From assembly GCA_937871295.1 (NCBI GenBank), contig CALMRE010000125.1, positions 1-32,034 on the forward strand: DNA of 32,034 nucleotides, written 5' to 3'. The DNA comes from an uncultured bacterium (GTDB lineage Bacteria > UBP6 > UBA1177 > JAKLFG01). The position numbers were made by a program, and so were the translations under genes. Below are positions 21,594-29,093 of this stretch, one piece after another; within the stretch, counting starts at the first letter, position 1, and every line of letters starts with the position of its first letter. A model generated the notes under the pieces. The model was not told the DNA's origin and did not search any database. It worked only from the letters and a program-made list of their open reading frames with translations.

Positions 21594-23735
21594 CTAGACG
21601 ATCAGCAGTCCGAGCGTGGTGAGGTCGTCGAAGAACTCACTGTGCATAAAGTCGCCGAAGCCGCCCGCGTTCTGCGGGAACGATGTCCGCAGTTGCGCGA
21701 AGGTGAGCGGATCGCCTGCCGCGGCGAGTACCGATGTCCGCGTGAGCGTTGCGATGAGCCAGTCGGCAAGGGGTGTGGGCAGTTCCCACCGCACCGCGTC
21801 GGTAAGCCCCGTCAACCGAATGATCGTTCCTTCAGCGCCCTTCCCGAGCCGTTCGGGGAGTGCCCCGAGCCAGAGGATGCGGCCGTGCGGATCTTTCTCC
21901 TTCGGCTGTTTCTTGAGCATCCGGGTGACGGCGTGCGGTGAGAGTGCGGGAGCCGGTACCGGCACATCGAAGAAGGTGCGGAGTTCGGCGTCCCACTGCA
22001 TCCCGTGGAGGTAGTTGTAGATCGCTTTTTTGAGTCCCGGCCCGAGCGCTTCAAGGTCGTGCGGGACCTTTTCGGTGTACGACACATCGTTATTCGCGAA
22101 CTTATTGTGCCGCCGGTGCGACACGATGCCGTAGCGTTCCTGCTCGGCGAAGACCGGGCTGTGGACGGTGAGGGCGAAGCGGTGGAAGTAGCCGCTCTGG
22201 ATGAGTTCGTGGAAGAAGAGTTGCCGCACGATCTCGAGCCCGTCGATGAGGTCGGGGACCGTCTGCCCCGGAAAACCGTAGATAAGATAGGCGTGTATCA
22301 TGATGCCGGCGTCCGACAGCCGCCCGATGGCGCAGATCGCCTCCTCCTGCGTCACCCCTTTCTGCATCAGTTCCATCATTTTCGGCGTCACCCCTTCGAG
22401 CCCGCCGGTCACGGCGATACAGCCGGCCGCCGCCATGAGCCGGCAGAGGTCGGCGTTGAAACCCTTTTCGAACCGGATGTTGCCCCACCACGAAACGGCA
22501 AGGCCGCGCCGCAGTATCTCGATGGAAAGTTCGCGCAGGACGGCGGGCGGCAGAGACTCGTCGACGAGGTGGAAGGTGTTCATCCCCGTTTCGCGCACCA
22601 GTCGTTCCATCTGTTCCACGATGAGCGCCGTGGGCAGAGGCCGGTAGCGACCGATATAATCGAGGCCGGTGTCGCAGAAGGCGCATTTATGCCAGTAACA
22701 GCCGTGGGTGAGACGGATCTTCAGGGTGCCGCGCGCCGACCAGAGGCGGTGCATAGGATTGGAAGTCTCAATGAGATCGAGGTAGCGCGCCAATTCCGCC
22801 GTGTCGTAGGTCGGAGCGCCGAGTTCCTCGCCGAAAAGGTCAGAGACCTCACCTGCCTCGTACACGACCTTGCCGTCAACGAGGCGGAAGGTCCGCAGGA
22901 GCGGCTTCCCGTCAAGGATCGCCAGCACCGGCGCCTCGCCGTTATCGAGCGTCACGAAGTCGCAGAACTCGAAGAAGCGCGGGTCGGCCAGTTCGCGCAG
23001 TTCGGTATTGACATAGCCGCCGCCGAAAATGACGGTGATCCCCTTTTCCTTTATATATCTGCCGACGCGAAGCGCGCCGATAAGCGCCCCGGGGAAGGGG
23101 ATGGTGACGAGCGCCGTGCCGACGGCGGAAAGGTCGAGCGCCGCGAGTTCCTGCATCATCAGGTCGGTGACCAGATCGCCGGGGCCGGTGGCGGTCCGGT
23201 AGAGTTCGTCGAAGGTCGCGGGCGACTGCGCCAGCCGTTCGTGGTAGCGGGCAAGTCCGAAGCCGGGGAGCGCCGTCGCGGCGGCGAGGTCGGCGATATC
23301 GTCGAGGTAGAGCGTCGCGAGATAGAGCGCCTGATCGTGGAGATCGAGCGTGTCGAATTCTACCGCGCCGTCGTCCAAGACCGCGAAACGCGGCCCTTCG
23401 GGGAGATAGCGGCGCGTCACGATCCGCTGGGCGAGTCCGGGGTTGCGCCCTTGCAGGAACGCTATCACTTCGCCGATGGTGGCGCCGTAGCGCGGCGCGA
23501 GATCGCAGAGCCGCTCCTGTTCGTCGGTGAGTTTCTTCCCGGCGATGAGGGCGAAGAGGCGGGCAAGTCCGTCGGGCGAGAAGAGGCGCAGTGCCGTCCG
23601 GATACCGAGATCGCACTGGCGCACCGCATGACCGTGATGCGTGAGCGTCCCGGCGAGGAACGGGGCGGCGGCGTAGGGGGCGTTCAGTTGGGTGAAAGGG
23701 GGCGTTATGATGAGTGTCTCGCGGCGGTCGCTCAT
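21594..23735 (-). CDS. B12-type radical SAM protein with CX4CX2C cluster
   Basis: This 713-residue protein belongs to the COG1032-like group, with an N-terminal cobalamin-binding-like Rossmann region (about 5-265). Its start LIITPPFTQLNAPYAAAPFLA and the GGGYVN strand are typical. The radical SAM barrel begins at LTHGCYWHKCAFCD. The spacing is C346-x4-C351-x2-C354, not the classical CX3CX2C. The canonical B12-binding DxHxxG motif is not evident, so cobalamin binding is uncertain. A winged-helix-like segment ends the protein. The long open frame upstream is a shadow of the S8 gene. The ATG at 23735 has GGAG six bases upstream and follows the S8 stop by 11 bases. It is the last gene of the rsmB operon. 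Substrate unknown. Confidence 0.85.
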   Translation of the reverse strand: MSDRRETLIITPPFTQLNAPYAAAPFLAGTLTHHGHAVRQCDLGIRTALRLFSPDGLARLFALIAGKKLTDEQERLCDLAPRYGATIGEVIAFLQGRNPGLAQRIVTRRYLPEGPRFAVLDDGAVEFDTLDLHDQALYLATLYLDDIADLAAATALPGFGLARYHERLAQSPATFDELYRTATGPGDLVTDLMMQELAALDLSAVGTALVTIPFPGALIGALRVGRYIKEKGITVIFGGGYVNTELRELADPRFFEFCDFVTLDNGEAPVLAILDGKPLLRTFRLVDGKVVYEAGEVSDLFGEELGAPTYDTAELARYLDLIETSNPMHRLWSARGTLKIRLTHGCYWHKCAFCDTGLDYIGRYRPLPTALIVEQMERLVRETGMNTFHLVDESLPPAVLRELSIEILRRGLAVSWWGNIRFEKGFNADLCRLMAAAGCIAVTGGLEGVTPKMMELMQKGVTQEEAICAIGRLSDAGIMIHAYLIYGFPGQTVPDLIDGLEIVRQLFFHELIQSGYFHRFALTVHSPVFAEQERYGIVSHRRHNKFANNDVSYTEKVPHDLEALGPGLKKAIYNYLHGMQWDAELRTFFDVPVPAPALSPHAVTRMLKKQPKEKDPHGRILWLGALPERLGKGAEGTIIRLTGLTDAVRWELPTPLADWLIATLTRTSVLAAAGDPLTFAQLRTSFPQNAGGFGDFMHSEFFDDLTTLGLLIV

Positions 23736-23746
23736 GGCATTCTCCG

Positions 23747-25270
23747 TCAGTCGATGAGGGTGAGACTGCACCCGCCGGTATCTTTCTTGGGCGGCGTCTT
23801 GACGCACTGGTGCGTCGGCTGGTCGCAGTAGAAACCGCTGCCGCACTGCGCATCGGTGCTGCACCCGCTGTAGGATTCTGCGCAGGTGCCGTCGCGGGCG
23901 ATGGTCGTGAGCGTCGCCGCGTCGGGGATGCCGTACCCGAAACAGGGGGAGCGCTGTTTTCCCGATGGCGCGTACGGATCGGCGACCGGATCGCTCCAGC
24001 CGCCGGCGTCGCAGGTGGTGGTGGCCGGTTTGACGGCGCTCTGCCGGATACAGCGCATCGCCTCGGCGAAGGTGAGCAGCGGGTTGGCGGCGTACATGAG
24101 CGCCGCGACGCCCGATATGACGGCGGCCGATGCCGAGGTGCCGCTGAACTGATCGGTATAGTCGACCGCGCCGTTGGGCGTGGTGTACAGTTGCGAATTC
24201 AGGCCGTCGGCGCCGGAGGTGTCGGTGGTCCAGCTCCCCGCCCCGGCGCAGAGATCGACCTGCGCGCCGGTGTTGGTGTACCACGCCCCGGCCCCGCTCT
24301 GGTTGAGCGCCGAGACGACGATGATGTCGTCGCTTTTCAGATTCTCGTTGAAGTTGGTGTCGCACTCCGAATTGCCCGCCGACCAGACCACCAGCGCCCC
24401 GCGGCCGTTGCGGCCGTGTTTTTTGGCGTAGACGATCGCCTCGGCGCGGTAGGAGTCGCGCGGCACGGCGATGCAGTTCCCCGACGAGTCGGTGTCGATG
24501 TCGCCCCAACTGTTGTTGATGACATCGGCCCCGGCGTCGGCCGCCTTGACGATGGCGTCGTAGATGCGGGTGACCGGTATGCTTTCTTCGGTGTAGCGGA
24601 GGAATTTGACCGGCAGGACGGCACAGCCCGGACAGACACCGGCCACGCCGATGCCGTTATTGGACAGGGCCGCGATGAGTCCCGACACCATCGTGCCGTG
24701 GGCGGCGGTGACCACCGCCTCCTGTCCCGATGCGGGATGGTCGCAGGCGGCATTCGTGCCGCCGGTGAGATCGATCCCTTTGAGGAGATTCGCGGCGAGG
24801 TCGGGATGGCCGAGATCGACCCCCGAATCGATGGTGGCGACGATGGTGTTATGGCTTCCGTCGACGATGTCCCACGCGCTTTCGACCTCTATCTGGGGGA
24901 GATGCCACTGTTTGGTGAAATAGGGATCGTTAGGGGCGGCGTGCGTCCGTATCCGGACCGTCCATTCGGGCTGTGCCCAGCGGACGCCCGGTTCGTCGGC
25001 AAGACGGCGCGCCGCGGCGAAGGGATCGCTTCCCGGCGTCAGTTCGACGAATTCGATGCGGTCGGTGTCGTCGCGTTTGAAGCCGATGCGGCCGGTGAGC
25101 GGCATCGGATAGGCGCCGTAACTGACCACCGGCCAGAGCGTCGAGCCGTCGTCGAGGCGTTGCAGTTCGACCGGTTCGCCCGAGAAGCCGTAGTAGTAGA
25201 CCGTCGGTGCGTCGGCCGCCGGGAGCACGCCCGCCGTCAGCAGAAGTGCGAGACATACAAGCGTTCGCAT
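23747..25270 (-). CDS. Secreted subtilisin-like S8 serine peptidase
   Basis: This 507-residue protein has a signal peptide (cleavage near residue 19, VLPAAD). A propeptide-like region runs to about 115. The catalytic domain has D148 in TIDSGVD, H191 in AAHGTMVSG, the oxyanion N300 in WSAGN and S379 in GTSASAA, so the triad is complete. Numerous cysteines in the domain suggest disulfides. The C-terminal 45 residues are cysteine-rich (SGCSTDAQC, GFYCDQPTHQC), a small disulfide-bonded module of the kind common on secreted proteins of delta-proteobacterial type. The protein ends TGGCSLTLID with no membrane anchor. Its ATG overlaps the DUF401 stop by one base (TGATG). It is exported, and its substrate is unknown. 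Confidence 0.92.
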   Translation of the reverse strand: MRTLVCLALLLTAGVLPAADAPTVYYYGFSGEPVELQRLDDGSTLWPVVSYGAYPMPLTGRIGFKRDDTDRIEFVELTPGSDPFAAARRLADEPGVRWAQPEWTVRIRTHAAPNDPYFTKQWHLPQIEVESAWDIVDGSHNTIVATIDSGVDLGHPDLAANLLKGIDLTGGTNAACDHPASGQEAVVTAAHGTMVSGLIAALSNNGIGVAGVCPGCAVLPVKFLRYTEESIPVTRIYDAIVKAADAGADVINNSWGDIDTDSSGNCIAVPRDSYRAEAIVYAKKHGRNGRGALVVWSAGNSECDTNFNENLKSDDIIVVSALNQSGAGAWYTNTGAQVDLCAGAGSWTTDTSGADGLNSQLYTTPNGAVDYTDQFSGTSASAAVISGVAALMYAANPLLTFAEAMRCIRQSAVKPATTTCDAGGWSDPVADPYAPSGKQRSPCFGYGIPDAATLTTIARDGTCAESYSGCSTDAQCGSGFYCDQPTHQCVKTPPKKDTGGCSLTLID

Positions 25271-26466
25271 CAGGTCACCATCCGTAAAAATGCGTAATAG
25301 ATGCCGCCGCCGAGCGCCATGAAGATGCCGGCCCGGACGATGGCGGGATAGACGGTCACGAGCCGTGTCTTGAAGAAATCGGTGGTCACGATGAGGCAGA
25401 GATGGGTGGGGGAAAGCATGACGCCGGTAAAGCCGCCGGCGTAGGCGAAGGTGAGAAGCGGCATATCGACCACGCCGCCGGTGATGAGGAAGGGGCTGAT
25501 GATCGGGAAAACGATGGAGATGAATGCTATCGAAATGCCGGTCAGCAGGCCGATGATGAGCGACAGCGTAAAGACCACCACCTCGGCGTTGTAACTCTGA
25601 AGCGCCTGATAGATGGCGGTCGCGACGCCTGCCTCGCGCACTATCCGTTCAAAATAGACGATGCCGGCGGTCATGAAGATGGTGAAGATGGTCTTCTTGC
25701 TGAGCAGGTACGGCAGGAGGAACTGTGCGAGCCGCCGGTTGACGGCGACGAAAGCGGTGACCGCGGCGATGACCGACAGCCACAGCGGCAGGCCCGCGAG
25801 CGATATGGTCACCGCGAAGAGTATCGGCCAGCCGATGAGGAGCAGACGGTGCGCCTTTTCGTCGGTGGCGAGTCCCGGCGGTGTTTCGCGCGGGGTGCGG
25901 CGGATGAGCGGGATGCCCGCCGCCACCATGATGAGCGACATCGGCCCCATGTAGCAGAGGATCGAGAGCGGCTCGACCTTCATCACGGTGATGATCCACG
26001 CCATCCCCGAATAGAGCGGATAAAAGTATTCCCAGATATGGCGGTACCAGTAGTTGAGGACCAGTTTGCGGTCGTTCTGTTCGCTCGGCAGGAGTTTGTC
26101 GACGAACGGCGCCGAAAGGAGCGATCCGCCCGGCATCGGGAGCAGTCCGATGAAGGCGGCCGACGCGGCGGCGGCGAGCCGGTTGTCGCGGAAGACCGAC
26201 AGGAAGATGGAGGACATCTGCGTAAGCATCTTGCCCCGTTCCATCAGTTCTCCCAGCAGCATCACGAAGAAGATGACGCAGAAAAGCATCAGGAACTGCG
26301 CCGATCCGAAGAGTTTCCCGTAGACGATCACCGCGTCGAGCGGACCCATCCCGAACAGGAGCGCCAGCACCAGCGCACCCGCCGGGAGGACGATCTCGAG
26401 CCGCACCTTGAAACGGATGAGGATCGCCATGAAAAGAAGCGGTATCGCTATCTCGACAAGTATCAT
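25270..26466 (-). CDS. DUF401-family membrane protein
   Basis: This 398-residue integral membrane protein has about 10-11 hydrophobic segments and matches DUF401. Recognisable features are GLLPMPGGSLLSAPFVDKLL (about 105-125), the NYWYRHIWEYFYPLYSG motif and SPTHLCLIVTTDFF near the C-terminus. DUF401 is related in layout to ion-transporter superfamily permeases (anion/citrate type), but transport has not been shown. Its ATG overlaps the rsmB stop by four bases and its stop overlaps the S8 start by one, so it is translationally coupled on both sides. Confidence 0.87.
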   Translation of the reverse strand: MILVEIAIPLLFMAILIRFKVRLEIVLPAGALVLALLFGMGPLDAVIVYGKLFGSAQFLMLFCVIFFVMLLGELMERGKMLTQMSSIFLSVFRDNRLAAAASAAFIGLLPMPGGSLLSAPFVDKLLPSEQNDRKLVLNYWYRHIWEYFYPLYSGMAWIITVMKVEPLSILCYMGPMSLIMVAAGIPLIRRTPRETPPGLATDEKAHRLLLIGWPILFAVTISLAGLPLWLSVIAAVTAFVAVNRRLAQFLLPYLLSKKTIFTIFMTAGIVYFERIVREAGVATAIYQALQSYNAEVVVFTLSLIIGLLTGISIAFISIVFPIISPFLITGGVVDMPLLTFAYAGGFTGVMLSPTHLCLIVTTDFFKTRLVTVYPAIVRAGIFMALGGGIYYAFLRMVT

Positions 26467-27551
26467 CGTTGCCTCAGTATCATCCCGAACATGAGATCGG
26501 CCGACCCGCCCGGAGAAGTCAACATCCCCAGCCCGTCGGCGGCCACATCATGGTGTGCGGCGGTGAACTTTGCAATATTTTCTTCGTTCTCGGCGGCGAT
26601 ATAACTGCAGGTGAGATAGACGATGACACCGCCCGGCGCGAGATGGCGGAGCGCCGTGATGAGACATTCTTCCTGCGCCGTATTGAGCGCCGCGAGTTCC
26701 GTGGGGCCGACGCGCCACCGGTCCTCGGGATTGCGCCGCAGGACGCCCGATCCGGAGCAGGGAGCATCGACCAGCACCACATCGAACCGCTTGTCGGCGA
26801 GCCGGTCGGGGGCGAGCGTCGTCACCGGCGTTCCGGCGCGCGCCGCCCGTTTCTCTATCTCGGCGAACCGGTGGGTGCGGATGTCGCTCGCCGTTATCTT
26901 GAGCGTCGGACGGAGCGCCGCGAGGGCGATGCTTTTACCGCCGCCTCCCGCACAGAGGTCGAGCAGTGTCGTTGCGCTGTCGGGTACGAGGCCGACCGCA
27001 AGCTGAGAACTCTCGTCCTGCAACTCGTACAGTCCTTTTTCATAAAGCGGCGATAGCGTCAGTTGCGTTCCTCCGTCGGTCACGATGAGGCCGTGGGGCG
27101 ACAGCGGCGTCGGAACGCTGAGGATACCTTCGGCGGCAAGGAGTCGCTGTAATTCATCGCGGCCGGTGCGGCGCCGGTTGATCCGGATGGTGGTCGGGGC
27201 GCGGCCGTCGAGCCACGCGAGCATCGCTTCGGACCCGTCGCCGTAGCGTTTCAGCGCGGCGTCGCGGTAGAGCGGCGGGAAGGAGTGGTAGAGTTCCGGC
27301 GTCGTCGCGTCGGGCTTCGTTTCCTGCGCCTGGTTCACCGCTTCGGCACGCGGTATCCCTTCGCTCATCAGTTGTTCGACCAGATACCGGCGGCGCAGGT
27401 AGGTGAAGAACAGGTCGCGCAGAATGGCCCGGTCGCGCTTGCCGATATGCCGTTCACGGAAGAGTCCCGCAAGCAGTATATCGCCTTTCCACAGGCTTTT
27501 TTCAAAGCGCCCGATCGCCTCGTCGAGCAGTGCGGCATGGAAGCGGTTCAC
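26463..27551 (-). CDS. RsmB-like RNA m5C methyltransferase
   Basis: This 362-residue protein (GTG start) is a NOL1/NOP2/Sun-family SAM-dependent enzyme. The N-terminal NusB-like domain (about 1-120) is seen in RsmB. The methyltransferase core has LLDLCAGGGGKS (SAM-binding), VDAPCSGSGVLRRNP with C265 and LTCSYIAAENE with catalytic C315. RsmB makes m5C967 in 16S rRNA; the target here is inferred. It is shorter than E. coli RsmB (429 residues). The open frame reaches ATG 27638, but a -10-like TATACT lies within it, and GGGGGA precedes GTG 27551 by about 7 bases. It leads a four-gene operon. Confidence 0.85.
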   Translation of the reverse strand: MNRFHAALLDEAIGRFEKSLWKGDILLAGLFRERHIGKRDRAILRDLFFTYLRRRYLVEQLMSEGIPRAEAVNQAQETKPDATTPELYHSFPPLYRDAALKRYGDGSEAMLAWLDGRAPTTIRINRRRTGRDELQRLLAAEGILSVPTPLSPHGLIVTDGGTQLTLSPLYEKGLYELQDESSQLAVGLVPDSATTLLDLCAGGGGKSIALAALRPTLKITASDIRTHRFAEIEKRAARAGTPVTTLAPDRLADKRFDVVLVDAPCSGSGVLRRNPEDRWRVGPTELAALNTAQEECLITALRHLAPGGVIVYLTCSYIAAENEENIAKFTAAHHDVAADGLGMLTSPGGSADLMFGMILRQR

Positions 27552-27577
27552 CGGAAATTCCCCCAACAGTGCGGGGC

Positions 27578-27583
27578 AGTATA
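27578..27583 (-). promoter_or_regulatory. Possible -10 element of the rsmB operon
   Basis: TATACT on the minus strand, with a start predicted near 27571 and a 20-base leader before GTG 27551. No convincing -35 box is visible at the usual distance, so support is weak. Confidence 0.35.
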
Positions 27584-27610
27584 GCCGAAGGCGGCCCAAG
27601 ACGAAAGTTT

Positions 27611-27639
27611 TTGACTCTTGACGCGTCGGCTGATACAAC
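27611..27639 (+). promoter_or_regulatory. Sigma-70-type promoter of the Elp3-like radical SAM gene
   Basis: TTGACT (27611-27616), 17 bases, TACAAC (27634-27639), matching the TTGACT-N17-TACAAT form seen at 15196 and 15245. It precedes the GTG start at 27668. Confidence 0.55.
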
Positions 27640-27667
27640 CTTCCCGGTCCTTGAGGGAGGGAAGTCA

Positions 27668-28591
27668 GTGACCTTTCGCGGCATCGCGCCGACCGGGCGC
27701 CCGCTCATCATACCGGTATTTATTACCCATCGCGGCTGTACCCACCGGTGCGCCTTCTGCGATCAGGAGGCGATAGCGGGGGCGGGGTCGCTCCCCGACG
27801 CGCTCCCCGGCATCGTCGAGAAATATCTCGGCTGGTCGAGCGGCGACCGGCCGGTCGAACTGTCGTTCTACGGCGGCAGTTTCACCGCCCTGCCGGTGCG
27901 CGAACTGAGCGAATATCTGCAGATGGGAAAAGAACTCATCGCGCAGAAACTCGTCGGCTCTCTCCGCTGTTCAACCCGACCCGACACCATCAACCCCGGC
28001 ATGGCGAAACTGCTCAAGTCGAGCGGCTTTTCGGTGGTCGAACTCGGTGCGCAGACGATGTCCGATAGGCTTCTCACCGAAATGGAGCGCGGGCACACCG
28101 CCGACGATACGCGGCAGGCGGTGAAAGAGTTGAAGGCAGCGGGGCTCACGGTCGTACTTCAGTTCATGAGCGGTTACCCCGACGAGACGGCTACGGATGT
28201 TGCGACGACCTGTCGCGCCCTCATCGCGGCCCGTCCCGACGCGATACGGATATATCCCTTCATGCCGCTTGCCGGGACGAAGATATCGCAGCGGCTCCAG
28301 TGCAACGAGGTGCGGTTCGACCCGGTCGTGGCGATAGACCGCGCGGCCGATATCTTCCTCGCGGCGCAGGAGGCGGGGATCCCGACGATACGGATAGGAC
28401 TGCCGAAGGACGGCATCGTTGTGTCGCCCTATCCCGACAACCTCGCGCAGGTGGTGGTGGCCGAGGCGCTCGTGAAGCTGGTAAAGAAAGGTGAGCGCGA
28501 TTTCGAGCTTCCCTCCGCGTGGGAGACGAGTGTCGCCATCGCCCGCAAGAGCGGCCGGTTCCCGGAGGAAGCGAAGGTGGTGTTTTTGTAG
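27668..28591 (+). CDS. Elp3-like radical SAM protein
   Basis: This 307-residue protein (GTG start) has IIPVFITHRGC and the canonical cluster C24-x3-C28-x2-C31 (CTHRCAFC), followed by LSFYGGSFTALP and MSGYPDET. This is the pattern of the bacterial radical SAM group related to Elp3 (COG1243-like), without the C-terminal GNAT acetyltransferase. Elp3 modifies tRNA wobble uridines; whether this short form does so is unknown. GGGAGG lies seven bases before the GTG. The open frame continues upstream to 27530 but runs through the promoter, so the longer form is rejected. Its stop codon lies in a GC-rich hairpin repeat. It heads a series with rpiB and the sigma-54 activator. Confidence 0.82.
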   Translation: MTFRGIAPTGRPLIIPVFITHRGCTHRCAFCDQEAIAGAGSLPDALPGIVEKYLGWSSGDRPVELSFYGGSFTALPVRELSEYLQMGKELIAQKLVGSLRCSTRPDTINPGMAKLLKSSGFSVVELGAQTMSDRLLTEMERGHTADDTRQAVKELKAAGLTVVLQFMSGYPDETATDVATTCRALIAARPDAIRIYPFMPLAGTKISQRLQCNEVRFDPVVAIDRAADIFLAAQEAGIPTIRIGLPKDGIVVSPYPDNLAQVVVAEALVKLVKKGERDFELPSAWETSVAIARKSGRFPEEAKVVFL

Positions 28592-28613
28592 GGGCGACGA
28601 TTTATCGCGCCCT
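28591..28613. repeat. GC-rich hairpin resembling a dispersed GTAGGGGCG-type repeat
   Basis: The stem GGGCG (28592-28596)/CGCCC (28608-28612) continues with CGA/TCG around a TTTA loop, with a single bulged A. It begins at the stop codon of the radical SAM gene. The GTAGGGGCG...CGCCC style is reminiscent of short dispersed repeats in many bacterial genomes; only this one copy was noticed in the window. It could also protect the mRNA 3' end. Confidence 0.4.
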
Positions 28614-28644
28614 GCGTAGATATTCGGTTTTTATGGAGGCTCCC

Positions 28645-29076
28645 ATGTTCGTTGCCATTGCTTCGGATCACGGCGGTTTCCCGCTGAAAAAACATCTCGC
28701 CGCGTTCCTCGAAAAAGAGGGACACATGGTCATCGACCGCGGCTGTCCCGATGAAACATCAGTCGACTATCCCGACTACGCGGCGCTCGTCGCGCAGGAT
28801 ATCCTCGCCGGGAACGCCGAGTTCGGCATCCTCGTGTGCGGCACCGGCATCGGCATGTCGATCATGGCCAACCGCCACCCGGGAGTACGGGCGGCGCTCG
28901 TTCACCGCGATGAATACGCGAAACTCTCGCGCGAACACAACGACGCCAATGTCATCTGCCTCGGCGGCCGGTTCACCACACCTGCCGACGCCGAGCGGTT
29001 CGTGAAGATATTCCTTTCCACCGCTTTCGAAGGCGGCCGCCATCAGCGCCGCGTCGAAAAACTCGACGCCTGCTGA
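28645..29076 (+). CDS. rpiB: Ribose-5-phosphate isomerase B
   Basis: This 143-residue protein is a normal-length RpiB. It interconverts ribose 5-phosphate and ribulose 5-phosphate in the pentose phosphate pathway. Landmarks are the N-terminal ASDHGG (D8, H9) and the active-site base C65 in VCGTGIGMSIMANR. SREHNDANV (H98) and CLGGR come later. GGAGG with five bases spacing precedes ATG 28645. The open frame extends upstream to 28519 through the hairpin repeat and the end of the previous gene, so the longer form is rejected. The sigma-54 activator starts 17 bases after the stop. The related allose/galactose isomerases share the fold, but the cysteine favours RpiB. Confidence 0.94.
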   Translation: MFVAIASDHGGFPLKKHLAAFLEKEGHMVIDRGCPDETSVDYPDYAALVAQDILAGNAEFGILVCGTGIGMSIMANRHPGVRAALVHRDEYAKLSREHNDANVICLGGRFTTPADAERFVKIFLSTAFEGGRHQRRVEKLDAC

Positions 29077-29093
29077 CACCGAACGGAGGAGCC

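Noticed and set aside
23736-24509. Upstream extension of the CX4CX2C radical SAM gene to a 971-codon frame
   Set aside because: The added part is arginine-rich and antisense-like, overlaps the S8 protease in another frame, and a good Shine-Dalgarno precedes ATG 23735.
27552-27638. ATG 27638 as the rsmB start
   Set aside because: It would run through the divergent promoter region; GTG 27551 has a Shine-Dalgarno and a family-like N-terminus.
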